Positions 1 to 7,054 are shown, counted from the first letter of the stretch. The stretch is DNA of 7,160 bases from an uncultured Bacilli bacterium (GCA_947624845.1 CANQMB010000057.1:1-7160); one strand, 5' to 3'. The notes: generated from the letters alone by a model not told the origin. A program made the numbers and translations.

Positions 1-93
1 AAGAAAAGTTTAAAAGAACTTGAAAAAGAAAAGAAAAGATTAGAAAATAAAGAACAAGAAAAACTTGAAGAAGTTAATAATTTATGGAAGTGA
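1..93 (+). CDS. C-terminal tail of an unidentified Lys/Glu-rich protein (partial)
   Basis: Frame 1 is open from the window edge to a TGA at 91-93, giving 30 residues that end in NNLWK. The other two forward frames are closed early, by TAA at 11-13 and TGA at 19-21. The peptide is dominated by Lys and Glu with Leu spaced through it (KSLKELEKEKKRLENKEQEK), which suggests a charged helix or coiled coil at the C-terminus. No domain can be recognised and the rest lies outside the window, so no function is assigned. The stop codon sits inside the Shine-Dalgarno sequence of the following rbgA gene, which points to a shared transcript. A TAA follows the TGA directly in frame (94-96), making a tandem stop. 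Confidence 0.6.
   Translation, partial: KKSLKELEKEKKRLENKEQEKLEEVNNLWK
86..92 (+). promoter_or_regulatory. Ribosome binding site that fixes the rbgA start
   Basis: GGAAGTG differs from GGAGGTG at one base and lies 6 bases before the ATG at 99. The earlier in-frame ATG at 84 has no purine-rich site at the right distance, so 99 is the preferred start. The site overlaps the upstream stop codon (TGA, 91-93). Confidence 0.65.
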
Positions 94-98
94 TAAAA

Positions 99-959
99 AT
101 GAATGAGAATAAAACAAATATTAACTGGTTTCCAGGACATATGGCTAAGACCAGAAGAGAAATTAAAGAAAAAATAAATTTGATAGATATTGTTTATGAA
201 GTGATTGATGCTCGAATGCCAAAATCTTCTAAAATTATTGATATCGATGATATTATTGGACAAAAACCGAGAATTTTAATTTTAACTAAATATGATTTGT
301 GTGATCCAAAAGAAACAGATAAGTTTATTGAAGCCTATAAAAAACAAGGATACTATGTAGTAGCAGTCGATTTGATGAGTGGTAAGAATGTGGGAGAAAT
401 CATTAAAATTAGCAAAGAAATATTAAAAGAACAAAATGAAAAACGAAAAGAAAAAGGAATGAAAGAACGGAGTATGCGAGTTTTAATTGTTGGTGTACCT
501 AATGTTGGAAAAAGTACGTTAATTAATCGCTTGGTGGGTCAAAAAAAAGCAGGGGTTGGAAATCGCCCAGGCTATACAAAAAATTTAAATTGGATTCGGA
601 TTCATAAGGATATTGAACTTTTAGATAGTCCAGGAATTTTATGGAAAAAATTGGAAAATCAAGAGGAAGCTCATATTTTAGCTGCTTTATCTTCAATTAA
701 AGAAGAAATATTGGATCCAGTAGATATTAGTAGTTTTATTTTAAGAAAGATGGAACAATTATATCCAGAACAATTAAAAGATCGATATGGAATTGATCAC
801 TTAACAGAAGATTTACTTGAATCTTATGAAAAAATAGCCAAACTTCGGGGTGCTTTAAGTAAAGGTGGAATTCCTGATTATGAAAAAGTGGCTACCTTGA
901 TTATGAACGATTTAAAAAACGGTTCTTTAGGAAAAATTACATTCGATAGAATTTCATAA
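99..959 (+). CDS. rbgA: Ribosome biogenesis GTPase RbgA (YlqF)
   Basis: RbgA is a cytoplasmic GTPase needed for late assembly of the 50S ribosomal subunit in Gram-positive bacteria. The 286-residue product is close to the usual length of about 280 and shows the circularly permuted G-motif order of the YlqF/YawG family: G4 TKYD at 63-66, then G1 GVPNVGKS at 132-139, G2 around RPGYT at 156-160, and G3 DSPG at 176-179. The N-terminal WFPGHM signature (10-15) contains His14, which aligns with the catalytic His9 of Bacillus subtilis RbgA. G4 has Thr in place of the common Asn, a frequent variant. The C-terminal RNA-contacting region keeps YPEQLKDRYGID. Starting at ATG 99 rather than 84 brings the N-terminus close to known family members and uses a good Shine-Dalgarno site. 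The gene is 5 bases from the upstream gene tail and is followed by its own terminator, so it ends that operon. Identification is firm. Confidence 0.96.
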   Translation: MNENKTNINWFPGHMAKTRREIKEKINLIDIVYEVIDARMPKSSKIIDIDDIIGQKPRILILTKYDLCDPKETDKFIEAYKKQGYYVVAVDLMSGKNVGEIIKISKEILKEQNEKRKEKGMKERSMRVLIVGVPNVGKSTLINRLVGQKKAGVGNRPGYTKNLNWIRIHKDIELLDSPGILWKKLENQEEAHILAALSSIKEEILDPVDISSFILRKMEQLYPEQLKDRYGIDHLTEDLLESYEKIAKLRGALSKGGIPDYEKVATLIMNDLKNGSLGKITFDRIS

Positions 960-964
960 ATTTT

Positions 965-986
965 GCAAGAATTCCTTGCTTTTTTT
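965..986 (+). terminator. Intrinsic terminator after rbgA
   Basis: GCAAG (965-969) pairs with CTTGC (975-979) across a 5-base loop and is followed by seven T residues (980-986). The stem is only 5 bp, so it may be leaky, but it sits 5 bases after the rbgA stop and before the parE promoter, where a terminator is expected. Confidence 0.65.
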
Positions 987-1008
987 CTGTAAAAATTAGT
1001 CAAATTGT

Positions 1009-1037
1009 TTGTAAAATCAAAGAAAATTGGATATAAT
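1009..1037 (+). promoter_or_regulatory. Sigma-A type promoter for parE-parC
   Basis: The -35 element TTGTAA (1009-1014, four of six consensus bases) and a perfect -10 TATAAT (1032-1037) are separated by the ideal 17 bases. Transcription would start near 1044, giving a leader of about 20 bases that still includes the GGAGTGAT Shine-Dalgarno site (1053-1060) before the ATG at 1064. It lies between the rbgA terminator and parE, the only intergenic gap of this size in the window. No operator repeat is visible. Confidence 0.7.
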
Positions 1038-1063
1038 GAAAATGATAGTAATGGAGTGATAAC

Positions 1064-2965
1064 ATGGCATTGAAATATGATGATTCATCGATAAAAATAT
1101 TAGAGGGCTTAGAAGCCGTAAGAAAACGTCCAGGAATGTATATTGGCTCTACAGATAAAAGAGGCCTTCATCATTTAGTGTGGGAAATTGTCGATAATGC
1201 GATTGATGAGGCTATCAATGGTTTTGGAGATAAAATTACAATTATTATTCATAGTGATAAATCGTTAAGTGTAGAAGATCACGGAAGAGGATTACCTGTT
1301 GGAATGCACGCTTCTGGAAAATCTACTCCAGAAGTTATTTTTACGGTATTGCATGCAGGAGGAAAATTCGAAAGTGAAGGTTATAAAGTATCTGGAGGTC
1401 TTCACGGTGTTGGTTCTAGTGTGGTCAATGCACTATCTGCTTGGCTAGAAGTAACGGTGCGTAGAGATCATGGTGAATATTATATGAAATGCGAAAACGG
1501 AGGAAATGTTTCAGTTCCTTTAAAACAAGTGGGAACGACAAATCGCACGGGAACAAAAGTCCGTTTTCTACCAGATCCTACAATTTTTTCTAATACGAAT
1601 TTTTCTTTTACTACTATTTGTGAAAGAATGCAAGAATCCGCTTTCTTATTAAAGGGATTAACTATTGAAGTCATCGATGAAGAAGATGAAAAAAGTGCTA
1701 CTTTTTGTTATGAACGAGGAATTGAAGAATTTGTAGAAGATATTAATAAAGGAAAAAATACCCTACATAAAGTACTTTCAATCAGCGGTAAAAAAGATCA
1801 AATGGAAATAGAAATTTCAATGCAATATACAGATACTTACAATGAAAATATTGTCTCATTTGTAAATAATGTAAAAACGATTGATGGTGGTAGCCATGAA
1901 GTAGGGTTTAAAACAGCTTTAACCAAAGTATTTAATGATTATGCCAAAAGCAATGGATTTGTAAAAGGCAAAGAAAAAGCCTTTGAAGGTAGTGATGTTC
2001 GAGAAGGTTTGACAGCGATTATTAGTTTAAAAATACCAGAGGATATTTTACAATTTGAAGGTCAAACGAAGGGAAAACTGGGAACCCCACAAGCGAGAGT
2101 TGCAGTTGAAGCTCTTGTTACGGAGCAAATTCGTATTTTCTTAGAAGAAAATCGCTCAGTTGCTACGGATATTATCAATAAATCTTTAAAGAGTAAAATT
2201 GCACGGGAAGCCGCTAGAAAAGCAAGAGAAGAAGCCAGAAAAGGAAATAAAAAGAACACGAAAGAACGATCTTTATCTGGAAAACTTGCTCCTGCACAAT
2301 CAAAAGATAAGACAAAAAAAGAATTATTTTTAGTGGAGGGAGACTCTGCTGGTGGATCTGCAAAACAGGGAAGAGATCGGACATATCAGGCTATTTTGCC
2401 TCTTCGAGGAAAAGTTTTAAATACAGAAAAAACAAAGGAAGAAGAAATTTTAAAAAATGAAGAAATTAACACAATGATCTATACGATTGGTGCTGGTTAT
2501 GGATCCAATTTCGATATCAAGGATTGTGAATATTCAAAAGTAATTATTATGAGCGATGCGGACGAAGATGGTGGGCATATCCAATGTTTACTTTTAACAT
2601 TTTTTTATCGTTTTATGCGTCCTTTAATCGAAGATGGACGATTATTTGTTGCTTTACCACCACTTTTTAAAATTCAAAGTGGGAAAAATATTGAATATGC
2701 TTATACAATTGAAGAAATGAAAGAAAAAGCCCAAGGAAAACATTGTGAAATTCAACGTTATAAAGGTTTAGGTGAAATGAATGCAGATCAATTATGTGAA
2801 ACAACTATGAAAAAAGGAAGCCGAACTTTAATTCGCGTCAATATTGAAGATGCTCAGTTGGCAGAAAAAAGAGTTTCTATTTTAATGGGAGATGATGTTC
2901 CACCACGAAAAGAATGGATCGATGAAAATGTGGAATTTACATTAGAAGATAACTATGAAATCTAG
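1064..2965 (+). CDS. parE: DNA topoisomerase IV subunit B (ParE)
   Basis: ParE is the ATPase subunit of topoisomerase IV, which with ParC decatenates replicated chromosomes and relaxes supercoils. The 633 residues carry the type IIA B-subunit layout. The GHKL ATPase comes first, with EIVDNAIDE at 41-49 (catalytic Glu41, Mg-binding Asn45), the adenine-contact Asp72 in EDHGRG, and the ATP lid GGLHGVGSSVVNALS at 111-125. The transducer follows, with the QTK loop at 334-336. The Toprim domain has EGDSA at 425-429 and SDADED at 497-502, whose acidic residues (Glu425, Asp498, Asp500) bind the catalytic metal. The tail has QRYKGLGEMN at 564-573. GSSVVNALS in the lid, DGGHIQ after the Toprim DxD, and direct linkage to parC favour ParE over GyrB. 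Small departures from the usual family sequence are His73 in EDHGRG, Gly504 where Ala or Ser is common, and Cys578 where QLWETT is usual; none touches a catalytic residue. Its GGAGTGAT Shine-Dalgarno site is well placed. Confidence 0.95.
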   Translation: MALKYDDSSIKILEGLEAVRKRPGMYIGSTDKRGLHHLVWEIVDNAIDEAINGFGDKITIIIHSDKSLSVEDHGRGLPVGMHASGKSTPEVIFTVLHAGGKFESEGYKVSGGLHGVGSSVVNALSAWLEVTVRRDHGEYYMKCENGGNVSVPLKQVGTTNRTGTKVRFLPDPTIFSNTNFSFTTICERMQESAFLLKGLTIEVIDEEDEKSATFCYERGIEEFVEDINKGKNTLHKVLSISGKKDQMEIEISMQYTDTYNENIVSFVNNVKTIDGGSHEVGFKTALTKVFNDYAKSNGFVKGKEKAFEGSDVREGLTAIISLKIPEDILQFEGQTKGKLGTPQARVAVEALVTEQIRIFLEENRSVATDIINKSLKSKIAREAARKAREEARKGNKKNTKERSLSGKLAPAQSKDKTKKELFLVEGDSAGGSAKQGRDRTYQAILPLRGKVLNTEKTKEEEILKNEEINTMIYTIGAGYGSNFDIKDCEYSKVIIMSDADEDGGHIQCLLLTFFYRFMRPLIEDGRLFVALPPLFKIQSGKNIEYAYTIEEMKEKAQGKHCEIQRYKGLGEMNADQLCETTMKKGSRTLIRVNIEDAQLAEKRVSILMGDDVPPRKEWIDENVEFTLEDNYEI

Positions 2966-2976
2966 GATGTGATGAT

Positions 2977-5505
2977 ATGGCAAGAAAAAAAACAGAAGTC
3001 AATGAAGTTTTAGAAAAAATATTTGATTATACACTCGAAGATATTATGGGAGAGCGATTTGGAAGTTATTCGAAGTATATCATTCAAGATCGTGCGATTC
3101 CAGATGCAAGAGATGGATTAAAACCAGTTCAACGTCGTATTTTATATTCGATGCATAAGGAAAAAAACACCTATGAACGAGGTTATCGAAAAAGTGCCAA
3201 AACCGTAGGAGATGTAATTGGAAATTACCATCCACATGGAGATACTTCTATTTATGATGCTATGGTACGAATGAGTCAACCTTGGAAAACTCGACTTCCT
3301 TATATTGATATGCATGGAAATAATGGTTCCATCGATGGAGATAGCCCAGCAGCTTATCGTTATACAGAAGCGAGACTTTCTAAAATTAGTAATGAAATGC
3401 TCAAGGATATTGATAAAGATACTGTTGAATTTGCACCTAACTTTGATGATACTACGATTGAACCTACTGTACTTCCCGCTCGTTTTCCTGCTCTTTTGGT
3501 TTATGGAGCACAGGGGATTTCTGCCGGGTATGCAACCAACATTCCTCCACATAACTTAGGAGAGATTATCGATGCCTGTATTCATCGAATTGATCATCCG
3601 GAGTGTTCTTTAGATACTTTGATGAAATATGTAAAAGGTCCAGATTTTCCAACGGGTGCCATTATTGAAGGATTAGATGGAATCAAAGAAGCCTATAAAA
3701 CGGGACGAGGCCGAATTGTAATTAAGAGTAAATATGATTTTGAAGAATCCAAATCCAGTTGTTCCTTAGTCATTTCAGAAATTCCATTTGAGGTAAATAA
3801 AGCACAGATGGTGAAGAAAATGGACGATATTCGAATCGATAAAAAGATTGATGGAATTTTAGAAGTACGAGATGAATCTGCAGCCGATATTCGAATTGTG
3901 ATCGATCTGAAAAAAAATGCTAATAAAGATTTAATTGTGGCCTATCTTTTAAAAAATACAGATATGCAGATTAGTTATAATTTTAATATGGTTTCTATTG
4001 TAAACCGTCGTCCTAAACTTTTAGGTTTGGAAGGGGCTTTGGATGCCTTTATCGCTCATCAAAAAAATGTAGTTCGAAGAAGAACCGAGTTCGATTTACG
4101 ACATGCCAAAGAAAGATATCACATTGTTGAAGGATTAATTAAATGTATTTCTATTTTAGATGAAGTGATTCAAGTCATTCGAGCTTCAAAAAATAAAAGT
4201 GATGCTGAGAAAAATTTAGTGGAGAAATTTGAATTTAGTCCTGCTCAAGCAGAAGCGATTGTTATTTTACGCCTATATCGTTTAACCAATACAGATGTTG
4301 TTCAATTGGAACAAGAAAAAGAAAATTTAGAAAAAATTATCGATGGTCTTTCTGCTATTTTAGGTAGTGAGGAAGTATTGAAATCTGTAATGAAGAAAGA
4401 TTTGCGCGATGTAAAAAAGGAGTATGCGACTCCTAGACTTACAGAAATTAAAGAAGAAATCACGGAAATTAAAATTGATACTACCGCCATGATTCCTAAA
4501 GAAGAAGCGATTGTCTTAGTTACTCATGATGGTTATATTAAAAGATGTAGTCCAAGGAGTTATACTTCTTCTACGGAAAATGTAACCTTAAAAGAAAATG
4601 ATTATATCATTGGATTATATGAGATGAATACGATGGATACTGTCTTAATATTTACTTCCTTAGGAAATTATCTTCATATTCCTGTTCATATGATTCCTGA
4701 TTTAAAATGGAAAGATATGCCAAAACATGTAAGTAATTTGATTCCTATTAGTGAAGAGGAGAGCATTGTCGGGGTTATCCCTGCCTATCAATTTGAACAA
4801 GATACACATGTGATTATCGCTACTAAAAACGGAATGGTAAAACGATGCCACTTAAAAGACTTTAAATTGCAACGATATTCTAAACCCACCATCTGTATGA
4901 AATTGAAAGAAGAGGATCAAGTCATCGGTGTTTGTTTAGAAGAAAAAAGGGATTTGTTACTTTCTACGAATCGATCATACACTTTAATATTTAGTACCAA
5001 TGAAATTCCAGTCGTAGGAGTTCGGGCGAGTGGAGTGAAGGGAATAAATTTAAAAGGCGATTCTGTCGTTTCAATGGCCAATTTAGATTATGAGAAGGAT
5101 GAATATGTTCTCGTTGTTACAGATCGTGGTAGTTGTAAGAGAGTTCGTATTACTGAATTAGATCATACGTCAAGAGCAAGAAGAGGTCTTCTCCTTCTTC
5201 GCGAAGTAAAAACCAATCCATATCAGGTAATTAAGACATTTGTAACATCCACGAAAAAGGAATTAGGTCTTTTGACAGGAAAAATTACCGTTGTAAAGAC
5301 GACAGATATTCCAATATTAGACCGTTATTCTACGGGAAGTCAGATTGTAAAATCAGCGATTTCTGATTGCTTCCTCGTAGAAGAATTAGAAAAGAAAAAA
5401 GAATGGAATGAAAAAGAAAATACTGAAGAAATTCCGAAAAAGGAAAAAATATCATTAAAGGAAATTGACGATCGTTTAATGACGATAGATGACTTCTTAG
5501 AGTAG
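2977..5505 (+). CDS. parC: DNA topoisomerase IV subunit A (ParC)
   Basis: ParC is the DNA breakage-reunion subunit that pairs with ParE. The 842-residue protein opens with the family signature LEDIMGERFGSYSKYIIQDR at 20-39 and continues with DGLKPVQRRILYSM. The catalytic tyrosine is Tyr129 in RYTEAR, next to Arg128. The quinolone-determining region reads HPHGDTSIYD at 85-94, with Thr90 and Asp94 at the positions of Ser79 and Asp83 in Streptococcus pneumoniae ParC. The tower and coiled-coil gate region extends to about residue 490 and includes RLYRLTNTD. The C-terminal DNA-wrapping domain shows six blade-like units beginning near residues 510, 553, 609, 657, 708 and 760. No QRRGGKG GyrA box is present; the related stretch reads RARRGLLLLR, which supports ParC over GyrA. 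A charged Lys/Glu tail of about 43 residues follows. The start lies 11 bases after parE, and its site AGGATGTGAT (2964-2973) overlaps the parE stop. The last codons form a terminator stem. Confidence 0.96.
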   Translation: MARKKTEVNEVLEKIFDYTLEDIMGERFGSYSKYIIQDRAIPDARDGLKPVQRRILYSMHKEKNTYERGYRKSAKTVGDVIGNYHPHGDTSIYDAMVRMSQPWKTRLPYIDMHGNNGSIDGDSPAAYRYTEARLSKISNEMLKDIDKDTVEFAPNFDDTTIEPTVLPARFPALLVYGAQGISAGYATNIPPHNLGEIIDACIHRIDHPECSLDTLMKYVKGPDFPTGAIIEGLDGIKEAYKTGRGRIVIKSKYDFEESKSSCSLVISEIPFEVNKAQMVKKMDDIRIDKKIDGILEVRDESAADIRIVIDLKKNANKDLIVAYLLKNTDMQISYNFNMVSIVNRRPKLLGLEGALDAFIAHQKNVVRRRTEFDLRHAKERYHIVEGLIKCISILDEVIQVIRASKNKSDAEKNLVEKFEFSPAQAEAIVILRLYRLTNTDVVQLEQEKENLEKIIDGLSAILGSEEVLKSVMKKDLRDVKKEYATPRLTEIKEEITEIKIDTTAMIPKEEAIVLVTHDGYIKRCSPRSYTSSTENVTLKENDYIIGLYEMNTMDTVLIFTSLGNYLHIPVHMIPDLKWKDMPKHVSNLIPISEEESIVGVIPAYQFEQDTHVIIATKNGMVKRCHLKDFKLQRYSKPTICMKLKEEDQVIGVCLEEKRDLLLSTNRSYTLIFSTNEIPVVGVRASGVKGINLKGDSVVSMANLDYEKDEYVLVVTDRGSCKRVRITELDHTSRARRGLLLLREVKTNPYQVIKTFVTSTKKELGLLTGKITVVKTTDIPILDRYSTGSQIVKSAISDCFLVEELEKKKEWNEKENTEEIPKKEKISLKEIDDRLMTIDDFLE

Positions 5506-5518
5506 GAGTCATCTTTTT
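5487..5518 (+). terminator. Strong intrinsic terminator embedded in the parC 3' end
   Basis: Positions 5487-5497 pair with 5504-5514 (11 bp with one G-T pair), leaving a 6-base loop TAGAGT at 5498-5503 and a T-run at 5514-5518. The parC stop TAG (5503-5505) spans the loop and the 3' arm, so the last five or six parC codons also encode the 5' arm. A ribosome finishing parC would cover the hairpin, so its strength may depend on translation. The following gene starts at 5532, only 14 bases further on. Confidence 0.85.
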
Positions 5519-5521
5519 GCT

Positions 5522-5527
5522 AGGAGG
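5522..5527 (+). promoter_or_regulatory. Ribosome binding site that fixes the start of the M3-like gene
   Basis: AGGAGG is a perfect core Shine-Dalgarno sequence 4 bases before the ATG at 5532. A TTG at 5517 is in frame but has no site of its own and lies within the terminator T-run, so the ATG is preferred. Confidence 0.8.
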
Positions 5528-5531
5528 AGCT

Positions 5532-6428
5532 ATGAAAAAATTAGATTATATTAATAGACAATTAAAAATTTATCAAGAAAAAAGTTTTCCTTTATATCAA
5601 ATTGATGAATCTCTTTTTTTCGATAAACTTTTTAAAAAATTAGAAGAACTTCCTCCCCCTAAGTCTGGAACTTACGAATCTAAAACATATATGAGTATTG
5701 AACATACGATTATTTTAATGAAGCGTTTTTTAGATCAATATGCCTGTAGTCTTCTTCCTTATTTTTTAACTCTTTTAGAAGAAAAAAGAATTATTTGGGA
5801 GGCGAAAAAAAATTTAAATCAAGCGGGTTTTCATCAAGATAGACCTTTTATTCGGATAACACCGCATTATACTTTATATGATTTTATAAGGTTGGTACAT
5901 GAATTTTTTCATCTGACCAATCAACAATTTAAAAAGGGAGAGACTCGTGATGTCCTCAGTGAATTTCTTTCTATTTATTTTGAAAAACAAGCTTTTCATT
6001 TTCTAGAACAATTGAATTATGATTTAGAGGAGTTATCCTATTTTCGACGGAGACGATATACTGACACTCGATATTCAATTGATGATTATCATTTTGAAAA
6101 AACAATCTTTAAAGTATTCCTAAAAGAAAAAGAAATTACGATAAAAAATAGTCCCTATAAAATTTCTGTCATTTATCAGTATTTATACTCTCATACCTTT
6201 TCTCCTTTTAAAAAAATGGTCTATATTTTAGGAGATGTCTTTTCTGAATATGTAGATGAGAAAAAAATCAATCCAATGGAAGTATTGAAGTTAAATGAAG
6301 AGATCAACAATAAAACTTTTTTTCAGGCGTTAGAAGAATTAGGTATTTGTATTGATTTTTCAGTAATAGAAGAGATTTTTCAAATTTATTTAAAAAACTA
6401 TAGGCAAATCCATCATTTTGTTCATTAA
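5532..6428 (+). CDS. Putative divergent M3-like zinc metallopeptidase, compact form
   Basis: The 298-residue product has an HExxH zinc motif, HEFFH at 123-127, inside the stretch RPFIRITPHYTLYDFIRLVH (104-123). That stretch follows the pattern of M3 oligopeptidases (PepF/thimet type), where PFI and TLxD lead into LxHExxH. Downstream, SEFLSIYFE at 143-151 resembles the AEIASTxNE motif whose first Glu is the third zinc ligand in that family. Glu144 is therefore the candidate, with Glu151 as an alternative. VIYQYLYSHTFSPF at 213-226 resembles the FYVYQYATG substrate-site motif, and LEELGICIDFSVIEEIF at 267-283 resembles the usual M3 C-terminus. PepF enzymes have about 600 residues, so the N-terminal half is missing. 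The usual His before the Tyr motif is not evident, and the spacing from His127 to Glu144 is shorter than usual. No signal peptide or clear membrane segment is seen, so it is probably cytoplasmic. The protein is rich in Phe and Tyr. The M3 link is inferred from motif order; substrate and activity are unknown. Confidence 0.7.
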   Translation: MKKLDYINRQLKIYQEKSFPLYQIDESLFFDKLFKKLEELPPPKSGTYESKTYMSIEHTIILMKRFLDQYACSLLPYFLTLLEEKRIIWEAKKNLNQAGFHQDRPFIRITPHYTLYDFIRLVHEFFHLTNQQFKKGETRDVLSEFLSIYFEKQAFHFLEQLNYDLEELSYFRRRRYTDTRYSIDDYHFEKTIFKVFLKEKEITIKNSPYKISVIYQYLYSHTFSPFKKMVYILGDVFSEYVDEKKINPMEVLKLNEEINNKTFFQALEELGICIDFSVIEEIFQIYLKNYRQIHHFVH

Positions 6429-6465
6429 TTTTCCTTTTTTTCATATACTGAAATAGGTGAGGAAG

Positions 6466-6828
6466 ATGTCCAAAGAAAGTTTTAAAAATTTTGTGAAAAC
6501 TCATCCAGAATTGGCAACAGAAGTAATGAACCATCAAACGACATGGCAAGATTTTTATGAATTATATGAACTCTATGGCGAAAATCATCAGATTTGGAAT
6601 AATTATTTAAAAAAGGAAGAAAAAGAACCTGTTTTTCAGGCGGGAACGACCTCCATGGCAGAATTTATAAATATGTTAAAGAAAATTGATTTAAATTCTG
6701 TACAAAAAACAGTGGGCAGTCTGCAAAAGACAATCGGATTATTACAAGATATTGGTATTGGTAGTAATTCAAAAAGTAGTACTTCTGTTTATGAACCGAG
6801 ACCCATTTATCAACATTTTGATGATTAA
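6466..6828 (+). CDS. ylbD: YlbD family protein
   Basis: This 120-residue protein matches the small YlbD family of Bacillales, annotated as putative coat protein; its molecular role is not established. The N-terminus carries the family pattern FVKTHPEL at 9-16, a conserved Trp at 27 (TTWQDFYELY) and IWNNY at 43-47. A linker leads to an amphipathic helical segment, MLKKIDLNSVQKTVGSLQ at 70-87, and then to a Ser/Asn-rich stretch (100-107) and a polar C-terminus. No signal peptide or membrane segment is seen. The ATG at 6466 is preferred over the GTG at 6457 because AGGTGAGG (6455-6462) is then a well-spaced Shine-Dalgarno site and the protein begins MSKESF. The stop overlaps the start of ylbE, the same neighbour as in Bacillus, which strengthens both calls. 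The coat label is inherited from the family name and nothing here ties it to spores. Confidence 0.8.
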   Translation: MSKESFKNFVKTHPELATEVMNHQTTWQDFYELYELYGENHQIWNNYLKKEEKEPVFQAGTTSMAEFINMLKKIDLNSVQKTVGSLQKTIGLLQDIGIGSNSKSSTSVYEPRPIYQHFDD

Positions 6829-7049
6829 TGCTGGTACAGACACAAATCTATATTCATAATCATCCAAATTTATATCGGTATTTAAGAGAAAATTCATACT
6901 GGTATAAATATTTGAATCGTTCCCCACTATTTTTAAAAGAAGTCGAAGAAGAAATGAAAAACCGATATAAATTAACGACGAAAGATAAAATGGAAAAATT
7001 TTCAAATCGTCTCGATATGATTGCCTCTGTTATGGATATTTTATCGTAA
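6828..7049 (+). CDS. ylbE: YlbE-like family protein
   Basis: This 73-residue protein resembles the YlbE-like family of Bacillales, whose function is unknown. The shared pattern is an N-terminal helix followed by LRENSYWYKYLNRSP (19-33, with Trp25, Tyr26 and Pro33) and a C-terminal helix rich in Met, MEKFSNRLDMIASVMDIL. Its ATG overlaps the ylbD stop as TAATG (6826-6830), sharing one base. No Shine-Dalgarno sequence lies in the bases before it, so translation probably depends on ribosomes ending ylbD. Adjacency to ylbD, as in Bacillus subtilis, is the strongest support for a short protein of modest similarity. The terminator 6 bases after the stop closes the unit. Confidence 0.78.
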   Translation: MLVQTQIYIHNHPNLYRYLRENSYWYKYLNRSPLFLKEVEEEMKNRYKLTTKDKMEKFSNRLDMIASVMDILS

Positions 7050-7054
7050 TTGTC

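Noticed and set aside
3142..3552. 136-codon open frame on the minus strand inside parC, plus an 84-codon frame at 3305-3559 on the + strand.
   Set aside because: Both lie wholly over the most conserved part of parC, including the active-site region, have no sensible start context, and encode no recognisable protein.
5465..5493. TTGACG near the end of parC as a -35 for the M3-like gene.
   Set aside because: The -35 is close to consensus, but at 15 to 17 bases downstream the best -10 matches only three of six, and the transcript would meet the terminator at once.
6421..6449. Possible promoter before ylbD: TTCATT, 17 bases, TATACT.
   Set aside because: The -10 is good (five of six) but the -35 has only three of six bases, and the start point would fall near 6456, at the ylbD Shine-Dalgarno site. 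Co-transcription with the gene before is simpler.
6304..6549. 81-codon minus-strand open frame across the M3-like/ylbD junction.
   Set aside because: It overlaps two better-supported + strand genes and shows no domain or upstream signals.
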